Below are positions 34,501-42,593 of a DNA stretch of 46,281 nt, in pieces. Position numbers and translations under genes: made by a program. The notes below the pieces were generated by a model. The model was not told the DNA's origin. It did not search any database and worked only from the letters and a program-made list of their open reading frames with translations. Numbering within the stretch: position 1 is the stretch's first letter; every line of letters begins with the position of its first letter. The DNA is taken from NCBI GenBank assembly GCA_017610175.1, contig JAFCCO010000011.1:1-46281 (forward strand). The letters run 5' to 3'. The DNA is from Candidatus Iainarchaeum sp. GTDB lineage: Archaea > Iainarchaeota > Iainarchaeia > Iainarchaeales > GCA-2688035.

Positions 34501-34968
34501 GATTGGCCCTGCGTAATAAATATCGATGTACTTGCTTCCGTCCGGGTTTTCGCTGATGTCAACTTTGGGCACACCGTCCAGCGGGGCAACAACAACGCCT
34601 TCTGTGTTAATCACAAGCGCTGTTTTTATTGCCTGCTCAACCCTTTTTGCAGGATCCTCTATTTTGAACCAGTCCTGTTCAATCATTTCGCGGAACAGCT
34701 TGAAGATTACCTGCATTCTGTCCCCATTCAGTTCCTTCATGTCCTTCCTGTAGTGCTCTGCAATTCCAGGTGGCCCGATAATTGTTTCTGTCCTGTCCGC
34801 AAGGTCTGACACCGGGACGGTTTCAACATAGTCCTTTATGTCAAATCCTCTTGCCCTTGCCTTTGTTGCGCGCTCAAGCTGTTCGGTGGTTCTTTGTGCA
34901 AGCTTTTCATAGTAGCGCTTTACATGCGGCTCTGCGTGCTCAACCATTATGTTTATTTTTTTAGACAT
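31540..34968 (-). CDS. polC: DNA polymerase II (PolD) large subunit DP2
   Basis: The 1142-aa catalytic subunit of archaeal replicative PolD. ATG 34968 is chosen because it overlaps the DP1 stop by 8 nt (ATGTCTAA); ATG 34977 or TTG 34983 are possible. Visible features are the N-terminal HAEPHVKRYYEKL segment, GPIRAAGGTSAVLPVILGDY, and a zinc-binding cluster at about residues 653-700 (CPKCK, CHDCG, CKGCG, CPKCK). The catalytic block NIDGDQDS near residue 893 holds the Asp pair. A second zinc knuckle lies at about 1058-1083 (CTNC, CSKC), and QKNLFEYV at the C-terminus is a likely PCNA-binding peptide. No intein is present, unlike many DP2 genes. It forms a heterodimer with DP1 from the adjoining gene. 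Confidence 0.96.
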   Translation of the reverse strand: MSKKINIMVEHAEPHVKRYYEKLAQRTTEQLERATKARARGFDIKDYVETVPVSDLADRTETIIGPPGIAEHYRKDMKELNGDRMQVIFKLFREMIEQDWFKIEDPAKRVEQAIKTALVINTEGVVVAPLDGVPKVDISENPDGSKYIDIYYAGPIRAAGGTSAVLPVILGDYARILMKLDKYKPTEDEVERYVEECSIYDEIVSRQYKLSDDEVRTIVRGCPVCVNGDPTEEREVGVHRDIQRVKSNKIRGGMCLVIGEGIALKARKILKFSKMLKLDWSWLEKIIKVEKSDSGKIELKPKWKYLEGTAAGRPIFSYPMRPGGFRLRYGRTRNMGIMGKGIHPATMHVLDGFIAQATQVKVERPGKAAGISAVDSIEGPIVRLLNGDVVQANTLDEAKEIKRKIEKILFLGDMLISYGDFKYSAHPLIPAGYCSEWWKLECESILKKINAAGGELAKDIENHRDVSVERAFEISKKHSLPLHPNALFYYKILEKSELIEMRNLLKKAEKGEELKIEKDDRLKSLLEKAGILHRIENNRIVLSKGTSLALLETLALDSALDAGKIAESCKDSVELAAKLSGLDIRDKAGTFIGSRMGRPEASKPRKMAGNPHVLFPIGLHGGNTRSINKAMDYTTHSTAKGNIEVDLHLFKCPKCKQIKEAAYCHDCGERTVSFYICKGCGSESLEKTCPKCKNECFPQNKRTIDLEKIVQDAAQNLGMRVPDLVKGVKGIINRAKIAEPIEKGLLRAKYDLHVFRDATIRYEAINAPLDHFKPCEIKTSIEKLKELGYEKDIHGKPLERDDQLVELFPQDIVINEAGGDWFVKVTQFVDDLLKKFYKIEPYFNAKNRQDLVGELLLGLAPHTSAAIVARIVGYTKARACFGHVYFHQTKRRNIDGDQDSLMLLMDGLLNFSHEYLPNSRGGRMDAPLVFTVALNPNEIDEECHNMERCWEYPLALYESALNLTPAEVDGVETVLDALGTDRQYSGFGITHTTSQYDAGPSMSKYVELKTMEEKIIMQANLQNRIAAVDGKDALERVMVTHFMPDIIGNTRSFSRQKFRCTNCNEKFRRPPLNGKCSKCGKDKIILTISEGGVRKYVAIAKRITQTYGLSDYLKQRLDLIEEEINSVFTNDKVEQKNLFEYV

Positions 34969-36472
34969 CTGCTTCATTCCCAATAAATCTTGTCTGGTTT
35001 ATTTTTCTGGTGTGCAAATCAATTATTGGAACAAGTCCGGGGGTTGGGGTATGCCCAAGCTTTACCTGGTAATCTGTTTGGGCCTGCCAGGTTCCGTTGT
35101 GAATAACCGTTGTTCCCCTGTAGTTTGCAAACCCTGAGTGGTGCATGTCTCCCAGGAAAACAAGGTCCGGTTCCTCTCTTACAATCATAAAGTCCTTTTT
35201 TTCCGGAACATACGGGTGCCTTAATCCATAGGCTGACATCAGGTCCCTTTTTTTCAGCAGCTCAACGGTTGCGTCTTCCGGCTTGCTTGACTTAAGAAAA
35301 GACATTTTGGATATCAGGTCGTGCAATGAGTCCCCGTGGTAGAGTAGGGTTTTTAGGCCCTCTATCTCAACCCAGCCGGGGGACCCTATAAAGTGGAAGT
35401 TTTCCCTGTCACTGAGCTCTTTGACAAATTCTTTTGGGATGGCCGGCTTTGGGTCCGCCCACCTGACCGCATCGTGCTGCCCGGGGCAAATTATGACCTC
35501 GATGTAGTCGGGAATTTCCATCATCATTTTTGTGAATTTGTCATACTGCTTGTTTATGTCCCTAATGTTTAGTTCATCAAACTGTTTTGGGTAAATTCCG
35601 ATTCCGTCCACATTGTCCCCTACAACCAGCAGGTACTTTATGTTGCCGACCTTTTCCTTTTCTTTCTCTGAACCAATTCGTCCGTTTATCCAGTCAAGGA
35701 ACCTGTAAAAGTCCTTTTCAAGGAACAATTTGCTTCCAACGTGCAGGTCACTTATGCTTGCAAGGCTTACTTTTCTTTCAGATGTTTTTGCAGGCCTCAT
35801 TGGAAGGTCGGGCCAAAGGATTTCTTTTGCAATCAGGAACTGGTCCCCGAACTTTACGCCCTTAACGCCTATTACGTCGTCCAGCATTATGTGCGCCGCA
35901 ATCTCGGTTAGCTTGGGGTCATTTTTCATCACAAGCACTACGCACTTGTCCTCCAAATCCTCTATTCTGAATGCAAGGTGCCCGTTTTTGCTGGTCCACT
36001 GTTCGTAAACCATCCCTACAACATCAACTTTCTCGTTTTTTGCAACGCCATTAAGCCTTTTAATCGGCTTTGGGGCTAAGTGGTGCCTGTTCTTGAGCAT
36101 TCCGGAAAGTGCTTCAAACTTGCTTCTGAACAGGTGCATGAAATCACTCACCTTTCCTTCACTGCAGCTTTGCCCGGTTACATCCAGCTCTTTCATTATG
36201 CGAAAGTTTGGCTCCATGTCCTTTGCCCTTGGCTTGAAGCCTTTTGCGGTCCCTGTAACAGCAACCCTTTGCTTTACCTTGCTTTTCGGGGCCTCTTTGA
36301 GTAGTGCGTTCTTCTGCGAAACGATTTCCTCAGTTACCATGAACGCGTTTTCTATTTCGAGGGAATCAAGTATTTTTTTGTAGTCAATGGATTTGGCAAG
36401 TGCCTCAAGCGCTTTTCCCTGAAGCATCATCTGCTTTTTGCCTGCGTATTCGAGAATTTCTTTCTCAATCAA
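34961..36472 (-). CDS. polB: DNA polymerase II (PolD) small subunit DP1
   Basis: A 503-aa subunit carrying the 3'-5' proofreading phosphoesterase of PolD. The N-terminal helical part is followed by an OB fold (about residues 140-230). The Mre11-like phosphoesterase motifs come next: SDLHVGSK, VVGDNVDG, PGQHD, YHGDSLHD and LGDMHHSG. All metal ligands expected appear present. The start is TTG at 36472, supported by GGAGATGG about 4-11 nt upstream; no in-frame ATG lies nearby. It is cotranscribed with DP2 (8-nt overlap) and probably with the UPF0147 gene 20 nt upstream. Confidence 0.95.
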   Translation of the reverse strand: MIEKEILEYAGKKQMMLQGKALEALAKSIDYKKILDSLEIENAFMVTEEIVSQKNALLKEAPKSKVKQRVAVTGTAKGFKPRAKDMEPNFRIMKELDVTGQSCSEGKVSDFMHLFRSKFEALSGMLKNRHHLAPKPIKRLNGVAKNEKVDVVGMVYEQWTSKNGHLAFRIEDLEDKCVVLVMKNDPKLTEIAAHIMLDDVIGVKGVKFGDQFLIAKEILWPDLPMRPAKTSERKVSLASISDLHVGSKLFLEKDFYRFLDWINGRIGSEKEKEKVGNIKYLLVVGDNVDGIGIYPKQFDELNIRDINKQYDKFTKMMMEIPDYIEVIICPGQHDAVRWADPKPAIPKEFVKELSDRENFHFIGSPGWVEIEGLKTLLYHGDSLHDLISKMSFLKSSKPEDATVELLKKRDLMSAYGLRHPYVPEKKDFMIVREEPDLVFLGDMHHSGFANYRGTTVIHNGTWQAQTDYQVKLGHTPTPGLVPIIDLHTRKINQTRFIGNEADV

Positions 36473-36492
36473 TTAGCCATCTCCAAAACCGG

Positions 36493-36762
36493 TCACTTCA
36501 TCAATTCTTTGATTGCTTCCAGTTTAGAGATAATTTCCCAAATATCGGTTCTTGTGTGCGGCGGCATGTTGATGTCATTGCTTATGTCATCAAGCAGGTA
36601 GATTGCCGAGCTGAAATTCATTTCATCCGCATTCTCTGCCGCTGTCTTGTTCCTTGCCTGTTCAATAATTCCGCGGATGTTTCTTGGAACGCCCCGGTCG
36701 TCAAGGATTTCGTCCATTAGTTCGTAGACTTCCTTAATCCGTTTTTTTATGTCTTCTGTCAT
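36493..36762 (-). CDS. UPF0147 family protein
   Basis: An 89-aa small helical protein of the archaeal UPF0147 family, of unknown function. Typical segments are LMDEILDDRGVPRNIR near residue 15 and the helix around AIYLLDDISNDINMPPHTRT. It has a good ribosome site, GGTGAAAGA directly before the ATG, and a TATA-like TTTTAATTAAA about 35 nt upstream. It is the first gene of the run leading into DP1 and DP2. The link to replication is positional only. Confidence 0.85.
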   Translation of the reverse strand: MTEDIKKRIKEVYELMDEILDDRGVPRNIRGIIEQARNKTAAENADEMNFSSAIYLLDDISNDINMPPHTRTDIWEIISKLEAIKELMK

Positions 36763-36840
36763 TCTTTCACCTGAGAAACCAGCACTAAACGGAAAGTTTA
36801 ATTAAAATCCCTTTAGCTTAATTCGATTTGTGCACAGAAA

Positions 36841-37833
36841 TCAATTTAAAGGAACCTTTGGCGGGATTCTTTTCGAGATTTTTTCGCGCATTTCCTCAAT
36901 CGGGGCGTTTAAAACAGGGTATCCCTTTGCCCTCTTCCTTGCGTTATCTTCAGCCTCTTTGCTTGAAATGTCAAGCTTGCTCAAATAAATAATTACTTTT
37001 CTTTTTCCAAACTCGCGCGCTATCCCGCTTAAAAGCCTTGCCTGGTCAGCCCTTGTAAAGCCGCAGTTTTCGGTTGGGTCAAACACAAACACAATCAGTG
37101 AGGCAAGGTGCTTCAAGGCGGCTGTTCCCTTTTTTTCAATCAAATTTCGCCTGCTTTGCGGCCTGTCAAGCAGGCCGGGGGTATCAATTAACTGGTATTC
37201 GGAGTACTTTTGCTTGAAGTATCCGATTTCAAGTTTTTGCGTTGTGAATGCGTAACTTGCGACCTTTGGCTGGCTTTTGGTAATTTTTCCGAGCAAGGTG
37301 CTTTTTCCGACATTTGGGTGGCCTGCAATAATTACGGACGGCAGGTTTGTTTTGATGTGGGGAAGTTCGCGCAGTTTCACAACAGCCCTGTTGTAATCGC
37401 CAATGCTGTTTTTCAGGCTTTTAACAAGGGAGGAAAGCCGCCCGATAAAGCGGGAGCTTTCAGGCTTTGCTTTGCCCTCACTTCCCCGCCCCATTTTGTT
37501 GATTCTTATCAGGTGCTCCCTTTTGAGTTTCTTAATTATTTTTGCAACAGCTTGCATTCTTGCAATTGCCTTTTTCACCGAATCGGTGTCTATTGTAATC
37601 AATAATAGTTCGCGGTAAAAGTCAGTCATTTGGTCAATGTTTGGAAACTCGCTTACCGAGAGCTCCAGCCTCTTAACCACGTAGTTGGCCGCAACCTCTA
37701 TTCGCCTCTTTTCCTTCTCTTTTTCGTGCTTGAGCCTTGAATTGTGCTTTCCAATGGTCGAGGACTCTTTTCTTCCGCGCCTAAGGGCGATATCAAGCAG
37801 TTCATTGGGCTCTGGCACTTTTCCAAGATTCAT
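36841..37833 (-). CDS. NOG1-type GTPase, ribosome biogenesis
   Basis: A 330-aa GTPase of the Nog1/Obg-like group, which in eukaryotes acts in 60S maturation. A charged N-terminal helical domain (residues 1-165, with FYRELLLITIDTDSVKKAI) is typical of NOG1. It is followed by a G domain: G1 GHPNVGKST near residue 173, G3 DTPGLLDRP near residue 218, and G4 read as SKLD instead of NKxD. No C-terminal extension follows, as in archaeal forms. The ribosome site GGAGTGA sits ahead of the ATG. It diverges from secF. Confidence 0.88.
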   Translation of the reverse strand: MNLGKVPEPNELLDIALRRGRKESSTIGKHNSRLKHEKEKEKRRIEVAANYVVKRLELSVSEFPNIDQMTDFYRELLLITIDTDSVKKAIARMQAVAKIIKKLKREHLIRINKMGRGSEGKAKPESSRFIGRLSSLVKSLKNSIGDYNRAVVKLRELPHIKTNLPSVIIAGHPNVGKSTLLGKITKSQPKVASYAFTTQKLEIGYFKQKYSEYQLIDTPGLLDRPQSRRNLIEKKGTAALKHLASLIVFVFDPTENCGFTRADQARLLSGIAREFGKRKVIIYLSKLDISSKEAEDNARKRAKGYPVLNAPIEEMREKISKRIPPKVPLN

Positions 37834-37912
37834 TCAAGTCACTCCAAAAGCATTTTAAAACCTTGCAGATTAACATCTTAATGTTCCTTTTTGTTTAAAA
37901 TAGGTGTTGATA

Positions 37913-38983
37913 GTGGATTTTTTAACAAAACTTTACAGCGGAAATTACAAGAAATTACTGGCAATTCCCCTGCTTATTTTGATAATAACAGGAGGTCTTG
38001 CCTTTGTTTTTCCGACCGTTCCAAGGGGGATTGACCTAAGCGGCGGAACACTAATGCTTATTCGCTCAGACAAGGATCTTGACGCAAAGCGTACGGAAGA
38101 ACTTTTGTCCGAAAACTTTGAACTAACGGATTTGAGCGTTGTTTCAACATCCTCGCCTCTTGGGGGAAACGGCCTTACAATCAGGTTTGCCCAAAACAAG
38201 TTAATCTCAAGTGCTGAAGCGGAGGTTTCCTTGGCTACTGCGGCGCTCAAAAATTCGCCTGATCAGGCAATGGTTCACGCAAACAATATTGTTCAAATTC
38301 TTGCACCATTTGCGCAAGTACCAATTCTCTCCACTGAACCGGGGCTGGCAGTGCAGCAGGCAAAGGAAATGCTTGTTGATGCAAAAGAGGGGTTCAGCAA
38401 CCGCGTGCAGGAATTAATTTCACAGGAATTCGGCCTTGAAAAGGGAATGGCGTTCCAGAAAAAAGAGGTTTCCCCGACACTTGGAAGCGCGTTCTACGGA
38501 ACAGCACTCAATGTTGGATTCTTTGCAATTCTTTTTGTAACAATTGTGATATTTCTTTTCTTCAGAAAGATTGTGCCAAGCGCTGCTGTTATTGCGTCAG
38601 CCTTCCTTGACGTTATAGGCGCTCTTGGGCTAATGGCATTGTTCAACATCCCGCTCACCCTAAGCTCAATTCCGGCTCTCTTAATGCTTATCGGTTACAG
38701 TGTTGACACAGATGTTATGCTTACAACAAAGCTTTTGAAAAGAACCGAGCAAACAATTGGAAACCGCATTCAGGACGCGCTTAAAACAGGGCTGACAATG
38801 AACATAACAACAATTGCGGCACTAACGGCAATGCTTATTCTTTCATATTTTACACAAATGCTTATTATTTTTGAAATATCGGCGGTTCTGCTTTTCGGGC
38901 TGATTGTGGACCTTTCGTCAACCTGGTTCATGAACGCGCCTGTGCTGCTTTGGTATATGGAAAGGGAGCGTGCCAAAAAATGA
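37913..38983 (+). CDS. secF: protein export protein SecF
   Basis: A 356-aa RND-type membrane protein that works with SecD in translocation across the membrane. GTG 37913 is taken because GGTG (37903-37906) sits 6 nt upstream; GTG 37904 is an alternative. TM1 is at about residues 14-33. The periplasm-like loop starts with PRGIDLSGGT. The C-terminal five-helix bundle contains the archaeal SecF motif GYSVDTDVMLTTKLLKR, followed by NITTIAALTAM. The stop overlaps the secD start as ATGA. Confidence 0.92.
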   Translation: MDFLTKLYSGNYKKLLAIPLLILIITGGLAFVFPTVPRGIDLSGGTLMLIRSDKDLDAKRTEELLSENFELTDLSVVSTSSPLGGNGLTIRFAQNKLISSAEAEVSLATAALKNSPDQAMVHANNIVQILAPFAQVPILSTEPGLAVQQAKEMLVDAKEGFSNRVQELISQEFGLEKGMAFQKKEVSPTLGSAFYGTALNVGFFAILFVTIVIFLFFRKIVPSAAVIASAFLDVIGALGLMALFNIPLTLSSIPALLMLIGYSVDTDVMLTTKLLKRTEQTIGNRIQDALKTGLTMNITTIAALTAMLILSYFTQMLIIFEISAVLLFGLIVDLSSTWFMNAPVLLWYMERERAKK

Positions 38984-40596
38984 CCGCGCTACTCAAAAAC
39001 TATAAGATTCTCTTAATGCTTGCCTTCCTGCTTATAAGTTTCCTGATTATTGGAATGCGGGGCGTGGAATTTGGAATCGACTTCAAGGGAGGGACAATGT
39101 TCCAGATTGAACTGGATGAACCGGTAGCAGATGTCGATGAAAGGGTCAGAATTACAAGCATTGTTTCACAGAGGCTGGACTGGACAGGCCTGCGGGACAC
39201 GACCGTTAACTTTTTTGGGGACAGCTTTGTAATTGCACAGATTGCGGAAACGGATCCCGAAACCGTTGAACGAATTGAATCGCTTCTCATGAAACAGGGG
39301 AGATTTGAGGCAACAATAGACGGGGAAACGATTTTTACAGGCGAAGGCATAATCGAACTGGTTAAGGACCCAAGAAGGCAGTACAAAATAATTTCACAGG
39401 ACGGCTTTTCACAGTGGTTTTTGCCATTCCTGCTTAGAACAGACGCGGCAGAGAATTTCAAAAATTTGACCTGGCACAAGTGTGTGCTCTCGGGATTTGA
39501 CCCGAGTGCTGGAAAGCTCTACGATTGTGACAGGACATATTTCTACATTGACAGGCCAAAGGACGCTGTCCTAATAATTTCACGCGCAGGCTTTGAAGCA
39601 GACAAGCTTCTTCTCTTAGAGGGCAATTACGAGGAAAACATTTCCCTCGAAACAGACATTGAGGAAGTTTTGACAAATTCGGCAATGCCCTACATTATAG
39701 TTGAGGACAATGAGTTTACCCCTGAACAGGTTTTGGAACTTCAGTCAATTGTTCTTGAAAAGAAAAAGGCAATTGTTTCACAGTTCCTTAATGAATCGCT
39801 CAACGAAGAGCTTGAATCAATCGGCTTTGATACTGCAGAAACAATTCCCCCCACCGGAATTCCGTTTGTTTGGGCGGCAACAGGTGTTAAGCAATCAATT
39901 TCACTTAAAGAGGATGTCACACACATGGACATCCCTGACGAGCAAAAGGCCTCAACAGAGCCGATTTCAGCTCTTGTAATTCAGGGGGTTGCAACAAGCG
40001 ACCTTGATGCCCTTGAAAGAAGGGCGGACCTTGAAATACTGCTTGAAAGCGGTTCACTCCCTGTCGGGGTTAAAAGCATCAGCAAGGAAACAATTTCCCC
40101 CCTTCTTGGAGAGAATTTCCTGTTCAACGCAGGCATAATTGGAATTGTTGCGCTTCTCGTTGTCGCGCTTGTGATTTTCCTGCGCTACCGCGTTATCAAG
40201 CTTACAGCACCAATAATCTTCATCGGGCTAAGCGAAGTGTTCATAACAGTTGCACTTGTTTCCATGATAAGCAAGTTTGATTTGGGTGCTGTTGCGGGAA
40301 TCCTTGCCGCGGTTGGAACAGGTGTGGACGACCAGATAATAATTACGGACGAGCTCATGAAGGGAAGCGAGGCCGGAGAAGGAAGCCTAATGACCAGGGT
40401 GAGGCGCGCGTTCTTTATGGTAATTGCAGCGGCAGCAACAACGATTGCAACAATGCTTCCAATAATTGTCATAGGGTTCGGGCTGGGAAAGCTTGTTGGC
40501 TTTGCAATAACTACAACAGTCGGAGTGCTTGTTGGAGTCCTTATAACAAGGCCTGCATTCGGAGAGATTGCAAAGGAAATAATCTCCAAATACTGA
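38980..40596 (+). CDS. secD: protein export protein SecD
   Basis: A 538-aa partner of SecF, started at ATG 38980, which overlaps the secF stop by 4 nt. TM1 is at about residues 8-26, followed by EFGIDFKGGTMFQIEL and a large extracytoplasmic domain of about 340 residues. The C-terminal helices include GTGVDDQIIITDELMKG, the archaeal SecD form of the RND transmembrane motif. Order secF then secD is common in archaea. These proteins probably serve the export of the large surface proteins in this window. Confidence 0.92.
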   Translation: MTALLKNYKILLMLAFLLISFLIIGMRGVEFGIDFKGGTMFQIELDEPVADVDERVRITSIVSQRLDWTGLRDTTVNFFGDSFVIAQIAETDPETVERIESLLMKQGRFEATIDGETIFTGEGIIELVKDPRRQYKIISQDGFSQWFLPFLLRTDAAENFKNLTWHKCVLSGFDPSAGKLYDCDRTYFYIDRPKDAVLIISRAGFEADKLLLLEGNYEENISLETDIEEVLTNSAMPYIIVEDNEFTPEQVLELQSIVLEKKKAIVSQFLNESLNEELESIGFDTAETIPPTGIPFVWAATGVKQSISLKEDVTHMDIPDEQKASTEPISALVIQGVATSDLDALERRADLEILLESGSLPVGVKSISKETISPLLGENFLFNAGIIGIVALLVVALVIFLRYRVIKLTAPIIFIGLSEVFITVALVSMISKFDLGAVAGILAAVGTGVDDQIIITDELMKGSEAGEGSLMTRVRRAFFMVIAAAATTIATMLPIIVIGFGLGKLVGFAITTTVGVLVGVLITRPAFGEIAKEIISKY

Positions 40597-40620
40597 CTTG
40601 CTTTAGTTCAGGGCACTGAC

Positions 40621-41097
40621 TCACATCAGTTCAGAGAAATCGTCTATTTTTGCAAGCCTCTTTGTCCCAACATACCACAGGATGAGAACAAGAACCGCCG
40701 TACTGAACCAGCTTACTGTGTGGGCAAGCTCCGCAAGCTCCACACCGTAACCGATTGCAATTGCAAGAACAAGGTAAACGCGTGCAAAGTTAAGCAAAAA
40801 CAATACAACAGCCCCCACCGCAAACAAAACCACCTTTTCCTTTGCCGCCGGCTTTTTCAGTGAAAAAACAACCGCCGCAAGCACGCTTGCCGAAACAAGG
40901 CCTGTGCAGCTTGCACTAATCTCAAAAAACCCGTTGCCTGCCTGCACAATATTCCCTGCAGTGTTCAGGCCAAGCCACCCGGCTTCAACTGCGGCAATAA
41001 GTTGCTGAAGTGCCCCAAGTGGTGCGGCAAGGACAAGCCACTGCAGCACAAAGTATATCGCAAAAAATTTTGCCAAAAAAACAAGTTCCTTTCTCAC
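40621..41097 (-). CDS. archaeosortase/exosortase family protein
   Basis: A 158-aa polytopic membrane protein with the catalytic triad of the exosortase/archaeosortase family: Cys64 in EISASCTGLVSA, Arg106 in LLNFARVYLVL, and His126 in LAHTVSW. About five transmembrane segments are predicted by eye. These enzymes cut C-terminal sorting signals and, in haloarchaea, join proteins to a lipid. The start is GTG 41097, with GGTGATTT six bases ahead and overlapping the stop of the CDP-archaeol synthase gene, so the two are coupled. No matching PGF-type substrate is evident in the window. Confidence 0.86.
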   Translation of the reverse strand: MRKELVFLAKFFAIYFVLQWLVLAAPLGALQQLIAAVEAGWLGLNTAGNIVQAGNGFFEISASCTGLVSASVLAAVVFSLKKPAAKEKVVLFAVGAVVLFLLNFARVYLVLAIAIGYGVELAELAHTVSWFSTAVLVLILWYVGTKRLAKIDDFSELM

Positions 41098-41103
41098 AGC
41101 AAA

Positions 41104-41628
41104 TCACCAGGGCACGTTTTTAATCCTGGTTTTGAATGCAACAACGTTTGCAAACTTGTGGATTGAAATCGTGAAAATTGCAAGGAAGGCAACAACCGCA
41201 AATGGTGGCGTAAACACAACCATTCCAAGCAAAATGCTTCCAACCAAAAAGTCAAGCTGGTCGAGGAGGAACACGGTTTCACCACGTTCTACCTTAAGCC
41301 TTCTTTTAATAAAGCTTGCCGTGATATCCCCAAGCATTGCCCCTAATGAAAGAAAAAAGCCGTACACTACGTAGTTTGTGTCAAGCAAAAGCGTTAGGTT
41401 TGGGAAAAGGATGCTTGCAACAACCCCTCCAAGAGTTCCGAATGCGATTCCTGCAATTGTTCCCTTAAAGGTCTTTCCGCCCCCAAAAAGGGGCCTTTTG
41501 TCAAAAAACTTTTTTCCAAAGTCAAGCGGGGTTTCTCCCCCGAAAAACAGGGCCATGCCGTTGCTTAAGTAAATGGGGATTGCTATAAGGCAAATAATTG
41601 CCGCAAATTCGGTTAAATTTCCTATCAT
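41104..41628 (-). CDS. carS: CDP-2,3-bis-(O-geranylgeranyl)-sn-glycerol synthase (CDP-archaeol synthase)
   Basis: A 174-aa membrane enzyme of archaeal phospholipid synthesis that joins CTP to unsaturated archaetidic acid. Family motifs are LDFGKKFFDKRPLFGGGKTFKG after the first helix, GAMLGDITASFIKRRL, and ERGETVFLLDQLDF. The remaining sequence is hydrophobic with about five helices. It is transcribed from a region shared with sppA and followed after 6 nt by the archaeosortase gene. Confidence 0.93.
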   Translation of the reverse strand: MIGNLTEFAAIICLIAIPIYLSNGMALFFGGETPLDFGKKFFDKRPLFGGGKTFKGTIAGIAFGTLGGVVASILFPNLTLLLDTNYVVYGFFLSLGAMLGDITASFIKRRLKVERGETVFLLDQLDFLVGSILLGMVVFTPPFAVVAFLAIFTISIHKFANVVAFKTRIKNVPW

Positions 41629-41693
41629 TCAGAAAAAAACAACCCTGATTAGATTTTTATACATTTGCTGTGTTGTTCAATCAGGTAATCTGG
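41629..41693. promoter_or_regulatory. divergent promoter region of carS and sppA
   Basis: TTTTTATA on the plus strand at 41654-41661 reads TATAAAAA on the minus strand. It lies about 30 nt from the carS ATG (41628) and about 36 nt from the sppA GTG (41694), so one element may serve both. This distance argues for GTG 41694 rather than GTG 41670 as the sppA start. Confidence 0.5.
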
Positions 41694-42593
41694 GTGAAAA
41701 AGGCAATAGTTGTTTTGGGAATCGGGCTTATTGTGCTAATTGGTGCCGCATTAATTCTTTCGCTTGCCTTCTCGGGTGCCGGAAACTTTTCATTTAAGCC
41801 AAGGGGAATCGCCATAATTCCTGTAAAGGGCGAAATTGTTTTGGACGGAAGCGCTTTTTCACAGGAAATGACCGCAATTGAAATCTCAAATGCAATTGAG
41901 GAAGCGGTGGACAACCCTTCAATTGGCGCAATTTTTCTTGAAATTAATTCAGGGGGCGGAAGTGCGGTTGCCTCAAGGCAGGTTGTTGAGACAGTTCGCA
42001 TTGCACGCGAGTCAAAGCCGGTTGTTTCATGGATTTCAGAAATGGGCGCAAGCGGAGGGTACTATATTGCGGCCTCATCAGACTACATTGTTGCAGACTA
42101 CGACAGCTTCACGGGAAGTATTGGAGCTGTTAGCGCAATTGCAAATGTGGAGGGCCTGCTTGAAAAGCTTGGGGTAGAGGTCCAAATTGTAAAAGCAGGG
42201 GACCACAAGGCAATGGGCTCAATGTTCAAGGGATTAACAGAGGGGGAACAGCAGCTTTTCCAGACAATTGTGGAGGACTCATTCCTTAGGTTTAAGCAGG
42301 ACATAATTGATTTTAGGGGGGACAAGCTGAACCAAAGGCAGTTTGATGTAATTGCTGATGGAAGAATAATAAGCGGGCAGCAGGCATTAGGGTACGGTTT
42401 GGTTGATGAAATCGGGACAAGAAAGGAAGCCATTGCAATCGCGGCAGGGCTTGCGCAAATTTCCGATCCGATTGAATTTGATTTTGGAAAATCAGAGCCA
42501 TCTGTTTTAGAGCTTTTTACTTCTGCAGGCTACAGCTTTGGCCTTGGCTTCAAGCAGGGAATGCTTCACTACGAAACAGGCCTGCGTTCATAA
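41694..42593 (+). CDS. sppA: signal peptide peptidase SppA-like serine protease (S49)
   Basis: A 299-aa membrane-bound protease that degrades cleaved signal peptides. An N-terminal helix (residues 4-26) is followed by the ClpP-like fold. Catalytic Ser120 lies in SEMGASGGYYIA and Lys172 in GDHKAMGSMF, the Ser-Lys dyad of the short SppA forms. The length fits a single-domain archaeal enzyme. GTG 41694 is chosen from the TATA distance. The 3' end overlaps the DUF92 gene by 6 nt. Confidence 0.9.
   Translation: MKKAIVVLGIGLIVLIGAALILSLAFSGAGNFSFKPRGIAIIPVKGEIVLDGSAFSQEMTAIEISNAIEEAVDNPSIGAIFLEINSGGGSAVASRQVVETVRIARESKPVVSWISEMGASGGYYIAASSDYIVADYDSFTGSIGAVSAIANVEGLLEKLGVEVQIVKAGDHKAMGSMFKGLTEGEQQLFQTIVEDSFLRFKQDIIDFRGDKLNQRQFDVIADGRIISGQQALGYGLVDEIGTRKEAIAIAAGLAQISDPIEFDFGKSEPSVLELFTSAGYSFGLGFKQGMLHYETGLRS

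Noticed and set aside
31540-34968. Possible intein in DP2
   Set aside because: The catalytic and zinc regions are continuous and the length is normal for an intein-free DP2.
41670-41693. GTG 41670 as sppA start
   Set aside because: It lies only about 10 nt from the TATA-like element, upstream of the expected transcription start; GTG 41694 fits better.
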